Below, in pieces: positions 1 to 5,632 of a stretch of DNA of 9,489 bases. Source of the DNA: Eubacteriaceae bacterium UBA4266 (lineage in GTDB: Bacteria; Bacillota; Clostridia; Eubacteriales; Eubacteriaceae); assembly GCA_002396065.1 (NCBI GenBank), contig DGWE01000019.1, positions 1 to 9,489 on the forward strand, in the 5' to 3' direction. Within the stretch, counting starts at the first letter, position 1. Each line of letters starts with the position of its first letter. The notes beneath the pieces are model-generated. The model was not told where the DNA came from and searched no databases. It saw only the letters and a program-made list of their open reading frames with translations. The position numbers were made by a program, and so were the translations under genes.

Positions 1-407
1 TCGTGGGCGTCGCCGCCGACCAGGTGGATGATCGGCGCGCGGAAGAACAGAATCACCAGCATGAAAATCACCGCGGCCGCCATGCCGCCCCAGAAGGCGC
101 TGGCGAAGGTGCGGCGGGCCTTCTCGATTTTTTTCTCGCCCATCGCTCGGGAGATCACGCTGGAGCCGCCGATGCCGAACAAATTGGCTACGGCGGCCAT
201 GATGACAAATAACGGAAAGCAAATGCCCAAGGCGGCCACCATTGCCGCGTTGGCCGTCCGTCCGACGAACCAGGTGTCCGCGTAATTGTAAATGATATTG
301 ATCAGCTGGGTCACGATGGTCGGCAGGGCCATGGTCCACACGGCCTTGGACACCGGCGCCTTCGCGAACAGCTCGTAAGTTGCTTGTTTATCTAACTGCT
401 TGCTCAA
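1..407 (-). CDS. MATE family multidrug efflux transporter, N-terminal part (runs off the window)
   Basis: The first 135 codons of a MATE transporter, a membrane antiporter that exports drugs or metabolites using a sodium or proton gradient. The start is a TTG at 407; no in-frame ATG fits the family N-terminus, and an AAAGAG-type ribosome site lies 8 bp upstream. The residues after a short cytoplasmic head (A-L-P-T-I-V-T-Q-L-I-N-I-I-Y-N-Y-A-D) and the G-I-G-G-S-S-V-I-S-R-A-M-G-E segment are typical of MATE transmembrane helices 1-2 and their loop. An ATG in another frame near 431 leads quickly to a stop and was rejected. The gene continues beyond base 1, so C-terminal integrity is unknown. Bases 98-348 recur, 95.6% identical, at 2271-2521. 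Family assignment is secure; the exported substrate cannot be told. Confidence 0.93.
   Translation of the reverse strand, partial: MSKQLDKQATYELFAKAPVSKAVWTMALPTIVTQLINIIYNYADTWFVGRTANAAMVAALGICFPLFVIMAAVANLFGIGGSSVISRAMGEKKIEKARRTFASAFWGGMAAAVIFMLVILFFRAPIIHLVGGDAH
98..348. repeat. Direct repeat copy 1 (251 bp, inside the MATE gene)
   Basis: These 251 bp match 2271-2521 in the same orientation with no gaps. I count 11 mismatches by eye, about 95.6% identity. Identity stops sharply: base 97 differs from 2270 and base 349 from 2522. Ten of the 11 differences fall at third codon positions of the MATE frame, and the only amino-acid change is Ala to Thr. The start-to-start distance is 2173 bp, enclosing the toxin-antitoxin remnant, the PrsW gene and the SDR piece. 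Confidence 0.95.
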
Positions 408-444
408 TCGAAAATCTCTTTTCTTTCATAAAATGTACCTACAA

Positions 445-453
445 ATCATACCA
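445..453 (-). promoter_or_regulatory. Possible extended -10 promoter of the MATE gene
   Basis: On the minus strand this reads TGGTATGAT, an extended -10 element (TG, one base, TATGAT) about 40 bp before the TTG start of the MATE gene. No good -35 box is seen at the usual distance, which an extended -10 can tolerate. The rest of 408-533 is AT-rich and contains no other feature I can support. Confidence 0.4.
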
Positions 454-533
454 CAACGACAATATCGATTTCTACAAACAAAAATATCGCTAATGGGGGA
501 AGCAAGCGTCTGTTTTGCAGCTGACCGGAAAAT

Positions 534-659
534 TTAAATAACTATCATGTAAAAATAGAAGGCAGTGTCCGGAACCAGAAGTGTATAGGCAATATAATCT
601 CTGATTTCCAGAAGATCTGCTTCTGCGTCAGGCGTGATAAAGATTTCAAAAGAATCCAC
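534..659 (-). pseudogene. Truncated ParE/RelE-family toxin
   Basis: A reading frame of 41 codons starting at GTG 659, directly after the antitoxin stop (TAA then GTG with no gap). The first 33 or so residues resemble the N-terminus of ParE/RelE toxins: strand F-E-I-F-I-T-P-D-A, then helix A-D-L-L-E-I-R-D-Y-I-A, then L-V-P-D-T-A. After that the sequence becomes F-Y-F-Y-M-I-V-I and stops at 536. Full toxins of this family are roughly 90-110 residues, and the missing part holds the central sheet and the active-site or gyrase-inhibiting C-terminus. It is therefore very probably inactive. The order antitoxin-toxin and the tight junction are typical of a relBE/parDE operon. It could be a shortened peptide that still binds the antitoxin, but nothing shows this. 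Confidence 0.8.
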
Positions 660-956
660 TTATTTTAGATCCCTTTCCAAGTCGTCAAACACCTCATCCA
701 TTGGTCTGCCTTCACCGGCGATTGACTGGGCATAACTATGGGAAAGCTTTGCATCCATCTCTGTTTCAGACATGCTGTCAATGGTTTTGGGCTCTACTGG
801 CACCGTTAAAGAAAACGGAATACCTCGATGATAAATGATCTGGCGGTATAAAGAATTGATGACAACAGATGAGGGAACACCTAATTTTTTCAGAATATTT
901 TCTGCCTCAATTTTGACATTCGTTTCAACACGGGCGCTGACTGTTGAATCTTTCAT
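660..956 (-). CDS. RelB/DinJ-family antitoxin
   Basis: A complete 98-residue antitoxin-type protein. Residues 4-10 (S-T-V-S-A-R-V) form the DNA-contacting strand of a ribbon-helix-helix fold, followed by two helices (about 15-25 and 29-42) and the R-G-I-P-F-S-L motif characteristic of RelB/DinJ. The acidic C-terminus (E-V-F-D-D-L-E-R-D-L-K) would wrap the toxin. In such systems the antitoxin neutralises the toxin and represses its own promoter. The start ATG at 956 has a GGGAGG ribosome site 8 bp upstream. The next frame is only a stub of the toxin, so this antitoxin is effectively an orphan here. It may still act as a DNA-binding repressor or protect against related toxins elsewhere. The surrounding DNA is AT-richer than the metabolic genes, which suggests separate acquisition. 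Confidence 0.9.
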   Translation of the reverse strand: MKDSTVSARVETNVKIEAENILKKLGVPSSVVINSLYRQIIYHRGIPFSLTVPVEPKTIDSMSETEMDAKLSHSYAQSIAGEGRPMDEVFDDLERDLK

Positions 957-980
957 TGATTTTACCTCCCATTTTAGTCT

Positions 981-1009
981 ATTGTAATACGTCGTTTTGT
1001 TGTTTGCAA
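981..1009 (-). promoter_or_regulatory. Sigma-70-type promoter with overlapping repeats, antitoxin gene
   Basis: On the minus strand a -35 box TTGCAA (1009-1004) and a -10 box TACAAT (986-981) are separated by exactly 17 bp, 25 bp before the antitoxin ATG. The near-identical nine-mers GTATTGCAA and GTATTACAA overlap the -35 and -10 boxes respectively. Repeats lying over both boxes suit autorepression by a ribbon-helix-helix antitoxin; that role is inferred. Confidence 0.65.
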
Positions 1010-1080
1010 TACATTATTCGAAAATCTATAAAACCTTCCCCTTTAAATACGGATCGCACCCCTTCTCTTATAGCGTCCCC

Positions 1081-1911
1081 TCAATCTTTGTCCATCGCCA
1101 TCTCTGGACTTTTCAGGAAAAACAACACCGGCAAAACCACCGCAGCCGTCAACAGTGCGCTGAAGAGGTTCACATTTCCAATCGGCGTGTCGTAAAGGGC
1201 GTGATTCGCGATCACGCAGCCTATCCAAAACACGCCCTTCCTGACGTGATGGTCGTCGCGGGAGCGGACGATCAGATAAAGGCCGACGGCCGCTAGACCC
1301 GTGTAGGCCCAGTGGGAACCGAGCGCACCGACAATCCGGTCGAGAGCCGTCGGGAAGGCGCTGTTCACATGCTTAAACCCGCTCTCTGTGATGTACGCAA
1401 GATCCTCCTCGATTTGAAAGCCCATGCCCACGCTCATGCCGACGCTCAAATAATCCTGCCGCGATTTCCGGCTGAAGAGGTAGACCAGCAGCGCCACCGT
1501 GCCCAGCTTGAGCAGTTCTTCGACAATGCCCGTCTCCAGCGATCCGAGCCACGCGTCCGAATAGGCCCGGCCCATCAGGTGGCGCATCCATCCTGAAAAA
1601 CCGTCGTTGACCTCTCCGGCAAAGGCCGCCGGGATGAAAGCCCCGCAGGCGACTGCGGTCAGCAATTCAAATCCGCTGAGCCCGTATTTTTGGCCAAGCC
1701 GTTTCATCAAAATGTCAAAAGGCACGATGTACACAAGAAGCAGTGGAAAAGCGCTGTACACTTGTAAATACGCGGTGACACTGGTGTGCTTGCCTGCCAA
1801 ATAATCCCCTTCATCGATGGCCATGCCCAAAGCAAAAAGCACAATGAGCACGCCGGCCGCCGCGATTCTGATTTTCTGCCGCTTATCTGTTTGTCTGTGA
1901 ATCTGATACAT
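1081..1911 (-). CDS. PrsW-like intramembrane metalloprotease (M82/CPBP-like)
   Basis: A 276-residue polytopic membrane protein of the PrsW group, proteases that cut transmembrane proteins such as anti-sigma factors. Several hydrophobic helices are visible (about 15-32, 50-67, 82-99, 128-146, 155-165, 194-215, 226-238, 246-266). The family's catalytic motifs are in order: E131-E132-L-L-K135 in one helix, G164-F-Q-I-E168-E-D in the next, H200 in S-H-W-A, and H237 in N-H-A-L-Y-D. PrsW usually has G-F-x-x-x-E-N; here the last positions are E-E-D, a mild variation. The ATG at 1911 has a modest AGAGGC ribosome site 7-8 bp upstream. No anti-sigma factor or other evident substrate lies beside it, so its target is unknown. 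It stands alone between a toxin-antitoxin remnant and a group of gene fragments. Confidence 0.87.
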   Translation of the reverse strand: MYQIHRQTDKRQKIRIAAAGVLIVLFALGMAIDEGDYLAGKHTSVTAYLQVYSAFPLLLVYIVPFDILMKRLGQKYGLSGFELLTAVACGAFIPAAFAGEVNDGFSGWMRHLMGRAYSDAWLGSLETGIVEELLKLGTVALLVYLFSRKSRQDYLSVGMSVGMGFQIEEDLAYITESGFKHVNSAFPTALDRIVGALGSHWAYTGLAAVGLYLIVRSRDDHHVRKGVFWIGCVIANHALYDTPIGNVNLFSALLTAAVVLPVLFFLKSPEMAMDKD

Positions 1912-1987
1912 GAAACTGCCTCTATTCTTATTGTTTGTCTCAATTCTTCTGAACAGCCTCTGATCGTAATCAGCGCCTTACCGTTCA

Positions 1988-2017
1988 ATTATAACAACGG
2001 CGTCAAGGCGGTTTAAA
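1988..2017 (-). promoter_or_regulatory. Weak candidate promoter for the PrsW-like gene
   Basis: A perfect -10 box TATAAT (minus strand, 1993-1988) lies about 76 bp before the PrsW start. The best -35 candidate, TTTAAA at 2017-2012, is 18 bp away and a poor match, so this is tentative. The remaining bases of 1912-2040 show nothing else supportable. Confidence 0.3.
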
Positions 2018-2040
2018 GTATTATTGGCGCAAAATGATGA

Positions 2041-2283
2041 CACAGCGGACTTGGCACCTGCTTCGTCAAACTCCACGGAGAAAAAGGCGGGGAGATGATT
2101 CTCGTCGGCAGAAGCCAGAGCAAATTAGACGCCCAAGCCAAAGAAGCCGCATCGGCTTATCACGTCGACGTTCATACCATCGCGGTCGATTTGTCAAAGC
2201 CGGAAGCCGCACAGACCATTTACGACACCTGCAAAGAAAACAACTGGCTGCCCGACGTCATCATCAACAACGCTGGCGAAGGT
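2041..2283 (+). pseudogene. Short-chain dehydrogenase/reductase fragment, both ends missing
   Basis: In the frame of the ATG at 2095, an SDR Rossmann segment is readable from 2044: S-G-L-G-T-C-F-V-K-L (end of the TGxxxGxG nucleotide loop and following helix), then M-I-L-V-G-R-S (strand 2), then V-D-V-H-T-I-A-V-D-L-S (strand 3), ending at D-V-I-I-N-N-A-G, the conserved NNAG motif. The first strand is missing: two in-frame TGA codons (2035-2040) precede it. Beyond NNAG the frame runs into the antisense strand of a MATE fragment and stops at 2385, so the catalytic Ser-Tyr-Lys part is lost. It resembles the SDR half of the protein at 5633-6736 but is clearly a different paralog. A GGCGCA at 2026-2031, in frame, might be a leftover of the usual Gly-Ala before S-G-L-G; this is speculative. 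Confidence 0.87.
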
Positions 2284-2521
2284 GCGGCGGGCCTTCTCGA
2301 TTTTTTTCTCGCCCATCGCCCGGGAGATCACGCTGGAGCCGCCGATGCCGAACAAATTGGCCACCGCGGCCATAATGACGAATAACGGGAAGCAAATGCC
2401 CAAAGCGGCCACCATCGTCGCGTTGGCCGTCCGCCCGACGAACCAGGTGTCCGCGTAATTGTAAATGATATTGATCAGCTGGGTCACGATGGTTGGCAGG
2501 GCCATGGTCCACACGGCCTTG
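2271..2521 (-). pseudogene. MATE transporter fragment (direct repeat copy 2)
   Basis: A second copy of the part of the MATE gene that encodes residues about 20-103, reading on the minus strand (A-V-W-T-M-A-L-P-T-I-V-T-Q to A-R-R-T-F-A-S). It has neither the start of the gene nor anything after residue 103: the frame leads into antisense SDR sequence. It matches 98-348 with 11 substitutions and no gaps, ten of them at third codon positions. That pattern means the source of this copy was a working MATE gene that diverged under selection for its protein before it was cut down. It is not a fresh duplicate of the neighbour nor an old decayed one. Confidence 0.92.
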
Positions 2522-2548
2522 CAATCTCTGATCTACAGGAGGCAACAA

Positions 2549-2749
2549 ATGGATATTTTAGAAATCATGAAACAGCGGCACAGCGTGCGGCAATACAAAA
2601 GCCGCCCGGCTGAACAGCTGTGTACGGTTGCCGGGGAAATGCCGGAATGGTTTAAAAGGAGCATGGAAGCGGCGATGTACGCGCTGATCCGCGCCCTTCA
2701 GCTGGCAGTCGAAATCACCGGCAGCCTTCCCGACCGGGCAGAAGAATGA
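2549..2749 (+). pseudogene. Internally deleted nitroreductase-family gene (66 codons)
   Basis: A small open frame with an excellent start: AGGAGG at 2536-2541, 7 bp before the ATG. Residues 1-22 (M-D-I-L-E-I-M-K-Q-R-H-S-V-R-Q-Y) match the N-terminus of FMN-dependent nitroreductases, whose R-x-S-V-R motif contacts the flavin phosphate. Near residues 23-27 the sequence jumps to V-A-G-E-M-P-E-W-F-K-R-S-M-E-A-A-M, which in the two-part clostridial nitroreductases lies well over a hundred residues further on. The final 23 residues match nothing I recognise. Because most of the flavin- and nicotinamide-binding core is missing, enzyme activity is not expected. The frame stayed open across the deletion, and an intact ribosome site and terminator flank it, so a small protein may still be made. 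Confidence 0.8.
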
Positions 2750-2757
2750 GTATCCGT

Positions 2758-2793
2758 GCAGATGCGCCGCAATGGGCGCATCTGCGCTTTTTT
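2758..2793 (+). terminator. Strong intrinsic terminator
   Basis: A perfect 11-bp stem (GCAGATGCGCC at 2758-2768 with GGCGCATCTGC at 2775-2785), a 6-base loop and then six T residues at 2788-2793. It sits 9 bp after the stop of the nitroreductase remnant and ends plus-strand transcription before the convergent AraC-type gene. There is no A-tract on its left side, so it should not work on the minus strand. Confidence 0.93.
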
Positions 2794-2803
2794 ATTGGTT
2801 TTC

Positions 2804-3787
2804 TTATTTTTTCAACAAATTTTTTGATGACGGCTGGCTGTGGGCCTTCTGCCACGTCCTCGGCGACTCCCCGAACTGCGCCCGAAAGGCCTTGTAGAAG
2901 TTCGAGGTGTTGTGGTAGCCGATCATGTCGGCGATTTTCTCGAGGGACAGATCGGTGTTTTTCATCAACAGCGCCGCCCGCTGCATCCGGAAATTCAGCA
3001 GAATCTCGGAAAAGGTCTTTCCGGTTTGCTGATGCAGCATCGACGAGATATAGTTGGGGTGGTAGCCGAAGTGAGCGGAAAGACTCCCGAGAGTCACGTC
3101 GTCCAGATGGCTCTCGATCCAGCGGACCATTTTTTCAGCTGTTCCCAGTTCCTGGCCCTTTTCCCGCTGCTGGCTGTACGCCCGCGTCAGATACATCATC
3201 AGGGAAAAGATCATCGGCTTCAAAATTTTCTGCGTGTCTTCTTTCTTATTCGCGTACTCGACGAGCATCAGGTCTAAAAGATCCCAGATCGGCGAGGCCG
3301 GGTCGAGGGTCAAGTGGATGTACTCGTCCGAATACTGGTTGAACTCCGGATCCAGGAAGAATTTTAAGAGCACCGGATCGGAGGACAGCGGCGCGAGGTA
3401 TTCGTTGAAGAGCACCTTCCGCCGGATCAGGATGCCCGGGATCACGATGTCGCGTTCACTGTGGCTGCGCAGGGCGTAGCCGCTGAAGGGCTGACCGATG
3501 TAACAGTCTCCCTCGTGGATCACAGTAGCCTCGTCGTACCGCGAGCTCAGCGCGCGGTAATCCCCCCGCATCGCGAAGTTGAGGAAGAAGAAATCCTGCC
3601 GGTGAAACCGCTCGTGAATGTGAGTCCCCTTGAAGACGCAGAGCATCACGTCCTCGTCCTCGTCTCCCAGCCACTGCGAAATCAGCTTCACGTTCCCAGA
3701 TGAGGGATCGGGACGGAAGTTCCAGTTGAGGTTTGGGAAGTCCGCGCCGAGCTTATCCACCGCCTGCCGAATTTTTGCCTGTTCCAT
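2804..3787 (-). CDS. AraC/XylS-family transcriptional regulator
   Basis: A 327-residue regulator. The ATG at 3787 is chosen over one 54 bp upstream because AGAGAGG lies 8 bp before it and the upstream extension looks like leader sequence. Residues about 45-125 form a cupin-like sensing domain (F-H-R-Q-D-F-F-F-L-N-F, then a strand with I-H-E-G-D-C-Y-I-G-Q-P). Residues 219-315 are the two helix-turn-helix AraC domain: first motif about 231-252 (T-L-G-S-L-S-A-H-F-G-Y-H-P-N-Y-I-S), second about 281-303 (S-L-E-K-I-A-D-M-I-G-Y-H-N-T-S-N-F-Y-K-A-F), then the closing F-G-E-S-P-R-T-W. It is divergent from the Fe-alcohol dehydrogenase and probably controls it; the effector is unknown. The extreme C-terminus is lysine-rich (S-S-K-N-L-L-K-K). 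Confidence 0.94.
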   Translation of the reverse strand: MEQAKIRQAVDKLGADFPNLNWNFRPDPSSGNVKLISQWLGDEDEDVMLCVFKGTHIHERFHRQDFFFLNFAMRGDYRALSSRYDEATVIHEGDCYIGQPFSGYALRSHSERDIVIPGILIRRKVLFNEYLAPLSSDPVLLKFFLDPEFNQYSDEYIHLTLDPASPIWDLLDLMLVEYANKKEDTQKILKPMIFSLMMYLTRAYSQQREKGQELGTAEKMVRWIESHLDDVTLGSLSAHFGYHPNYISSMLHQQTGKTFSEILLNFRMQRAALLMKNTDLSLEKIADMIGYHNTSNFYKAFRAQFGESPRTWQKAHSQPSSKNLLKK

Positions 3788-3876
3788 GATTTGCGCCTCT
3801 CTGATCTGAAGATTTAATACATAATATATTAACATAAACAATTGATGAGCCGCCTTAAAAGCCGTATCCTTAACGT

Positions 3877-3895
3877 ATCAGAAACAACATCTGAT
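3877..3895. promoter_or_regulatory. Inverted repeat in the araC-type/adh intergenic region, possible operator
   Basis: ATCAGA (3877-3882) and TCTGAT (3890-3895) form a perfect 6-bp inverted repeat with a 7-bp spacer, 53 bp upstream of the dehydrogenase ATG. The octamer TCTGATCT at 3890-3897 recurs at 3800-3807, beside the ribosome site of the regulator. This could be a binding site in the divergent promoter region. Six-base arms can arise by chance, and AraC proteins more often use direct repeats. Confidence 0.35.
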
Positions 3896-3948
3896 CTAAA
3901 AAACGCAAAGCAAATCTTTGAACAAAATGTGAAAGTGAGGTTTTCATC

Positions 3949-5112
3949 ATGTACAAATTCGTATTCGACATGCCCACACGGGTCCTCTTCGGCGCCGGCC
4001 AGCTCCAGGAACTGCACAACGAGGTGCTTCCGGGGAAAAAGGCCCTGATCGCCACGTCCAACGGGACGTCCACTAAAAAGTACGGCTACCTGGATCAGCT
4101 GGAAAAGGAATTGGATCTCGCCGGTGTGACTTATGAACTCTTCGATCAGGTCCGTCCGAACCCGACCAGCGACAACGTCATGGACGGCGCGGCCCTCGCG
4201 AAAAAAACCGGCTGCGACTTCGTCATCGCCCTTGGCGGCGGTTCCGTCATGGACTGCAGTAAATGCATCGCGCTGATGATGACCAACGACGGTGACATCT
4301 GGGACTACAGCCTCTCCGTCGACGGCGGCAAGCAGAACCCGGCCGCGAAGGCCGCCCCGATCGTGGCCATCACCACCTCAGCCGGCACCGGCTCTGAAGT
4401 CGACATGGCCTCGGTTATCACCAACGAAAAAACCCAGGAAAAGACCGGCATCTTCTTCCCGTCCATGTTCCCGACTCTCTCCGTCGTGGACTCGAACCTG
4501 ATGATGAGCGTGCCGCCGAAGTTCACCGCCTACCAGGGCATGGACGCGTTCTACCACGCTTCAGAATCCGTCATCAACAAAAACGAACATCCGATGGGCG
4601 AAATGTTCGTGTTAAAGGCCATCGAACTCATCGCCAAATACCTGCCGATCGCATACAAGGACGGCTCCAATAAAGAAGCCCGCGCCTACGTGGCCCTGGC
4701 CAATTCCCTCGCCGGCTACTACATGCTCTGCACCTCCCAGCACACGATGGAACACGTCATGGGCGGCTACCACGACGATCTGGTCCACGGTGCCGGGCTG
4801 ATCATGATCTCCCACGCCTACTTCGACTTCTTCGCCGAAAGAAAGGCCGCAGAAGCGCCGATGATCAAAATGGCCAAGGCGATGGGCGTTGAAAATCCAA
4901 CCTCCGGGAAGGACTTCATCAAGGCTCTCGACGATCTGATCGCGGCGGTCGGCTGCGCAGACCTGCGCATGAGCGACGCCGGCATCACGAAGGAAGAGCT
5001 CAAGCAGTATCCGAAGCGCGTGCACGAAGTGCTCGGCGGCGACATCACGGCCGATCCGCTGCCCCTCTCCGACGCGGATTATCTCGAAATCTACGAAAAA
5101 TCCTACCGGTAA
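3949..5112 (+). CDS. Iron-containing alcohol dehydrogenase (group III)
   Basis: A 387-residue cytoplasmic dehydrogenase interconverting alcohols and aldehydes or ketones with NAD(P)H. The N-terminal half holds the dinucleotide site with G96-G-G-S-V-M-D102, and T-T-S-A-G-T-G-S-E (142-150) follows. The C-terminal helical half carries all four metal ligands expected for the family: D199 and H203 (D-A-F-Y-H), H265 and H280 (V-H-G), with the conserved extra H269 between them. Full family length and both ends fit. The ATG at 3949 has a GTGAGG ribosome site about 8 bp upstream. It is divergent from an AraC-type regulator with 161 bp between them, and a truncated acetyltransferase follows 54 bp downstream on the same strand. 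Butanol-type and 1,3-propanediol-type enzymes share these motifs, so the true substrate cannot be fixed. Confidence 0.95.
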   Translation: MYKFVFDMPTRVLFGAGQLQELHNEVLPGKKALIATSNGTSTKKYGYLDQLEKELDLAGVTYELFDQVRPNPTSDNVMDGAALAKKTGCDFVIALGGGSVMDCSKCIALMMTNDGDIWDYSLSVDGGKQNPAAKAAPIVAITTSAGTGSEVDMASVITNEKTQEKTGIFFPSMFPTLSVVDSNLMMSVPPKFTAYQGMDAFYHASESVINKNEHPMGEMFVLKAIELIAKYLPIAYKDGSNKEARAYVALANSLAGYYMLCTSQHTMEHVMGGYHDDLVHGAGLIMISHAYFDFFAERKAAEAPMIKMAKAMGVENPTSGKDFIKALDDLIAAVGCADLRMSDAGITKEELKQYPKRVHEVLGGDITADPLPLSDADYLEIYEKSYR

Positions 5113-5166
5113 AATTAAATTCCCTGGCTGACAAGGATAGAAATACAGATGAAAGGAAGGTGCAGC

Positions 5167-5505
5167 ATGACAGAAGTGGAAAAATTGGATGCGGGACTGC
5201 CCTACGACTTCTGGGACCCGGAGGTCAACGCGAGAAAGATGAACGCGATCGAGGGGTGTAAACGGCTGAACGCCTGCGACCCCGCCGATGATGCTGCGGT
5301 CTTCGAGGTACTGAAAAGCTTTTTCGGGAGCGTCGGCGAACACGCCAGCGTGCTGCCCGGTTTCATCTGTGACAACGGCAAAAACATCCACGTCGGCCAG
5401 GACTTCCTCGCCAACTACAACGTCATCATTCTCGACATCGCGGAAGACGTGCCTGAGGACAGCTTAGAAGACAGCCCACAAGACATCTCAGAAGACGAAA
5501 AATAA
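5167..5505 (+). CDS. Truncated maltose/galactoside O-acetyltransferase with acidic repeat tail
   Basis: 112 residues from the ATG at 5167, which has AAGGAAGG 6 bp upstream; a second in-frame ATG at 5149 lacks a comparable site. Residues 1-91 match the N-terminal cap and first turns of the maltose/galactoside acetyltransferase family: M-T-E-x-E-K-L-D-A-G-L-P-Y-D, then L-F/F-F-G-S-V-G-E-H-A, then F-I-C-D-N-G-K-N-I-H-V-G, and N-Y-N-V-I-I-L-D-I-A. These enzymes move acetyl from acetyl-CoA to sugars and are usually about 185-200 residues. Here the left-handed beta-helix, with its catalytic His and CoA site, is missing. In its place are five tetrapeptides (EDVP, EDSL, EDSP, QDIS, EDEK) up to the stop. 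Acetyltransferase activity is not expected. It may be a dead gene or a stable small protein; its start, codon use and terminator look maintained. Confidence 0.83.
   Translation: MTEVEKLDAGLPYDFWDPEVNARKMNAIEGCKRLNACDPADDAAVFEVLKSFFGSVGEHASVLPGFICDNGKNIHVGQDFLANYNVIILDIAEDVPEDSLEDSPQDISEDEK
5443..5502 (+). repeat. Five degenerate 12-bp tandem repeats at the 3' end of the acetyltransferase stub
   Basis: Five consecutive 12-base units, in frame and filling the space exactly to the stop: GAAGACGTGCCT, GAGGACAGCTTA, GAAGACAGCCCA, CAAGACATCTCA, GAAGACGAAAAA. Each begins with a Glu or Gln codon followed by the same Asp codon GAC, giving an acidic E-D-x-x tail. Units 2, 3 and 4 are most alike, which suggests growth by slippage or unequal exchange followed by drift. 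Confidence 0.75.
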
Positions 5506-5539
5506 ATAAAATTTGAATTTGTCCATCTCCATCCTATCA

Positions 5540-5585
5540 AAAACCCCCAAGCCGGCTGCTCTCCTAATCGCCGGCTTGGGGTTTT
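5540..5585. terminator. Bidirectional intrinsic terminator
   Basis: A perfect 12-bp stem (5545-5556 with 5570-5581; arms CCCCAAGCCGGC and GCCGGCTTGGGG) around a 13-base loop. TTTT follows on the right, and AAAAA precedes on the left, which gives a T-tract on the minus strand. It separates the acetyltransferase stub (plus) from the convergent fused hydrolase-SDR gene (minus) and can serve both. Confidence 0.9.
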
Positions 5586-5632
5586 GTTATGGGGTAATGA
5601 ATTTTGTTAACGTATTGTAAAAATTATCTGGC

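Noticed and set aside
2034..2375. 113-codon Arg-rich frame overlapping the SDR fragment
   Set aside because: The other frame gives the SDR motifs (S-G-L-G, N-N-A-G); this one is basic, unstructured sequence.
2746..3342. 198-codon plus-strand frame opposite the AraC-type gene
   Set aside because: It is rich in Ser, Arg and Pro with no domain, overlaps the terminator, and mirrors the codon pattern of the regulator.
4612..5391. 259-codon open frame on the minus strand opposite the alcohol dehydrogenase and the acetyltransferase stub
   Set aside because: It spans two clear genes and their gap, and its protein is low in recognisable motifs. Long antisense frames are expected with GC-rich third positions. 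No ribosome site was found at its start.
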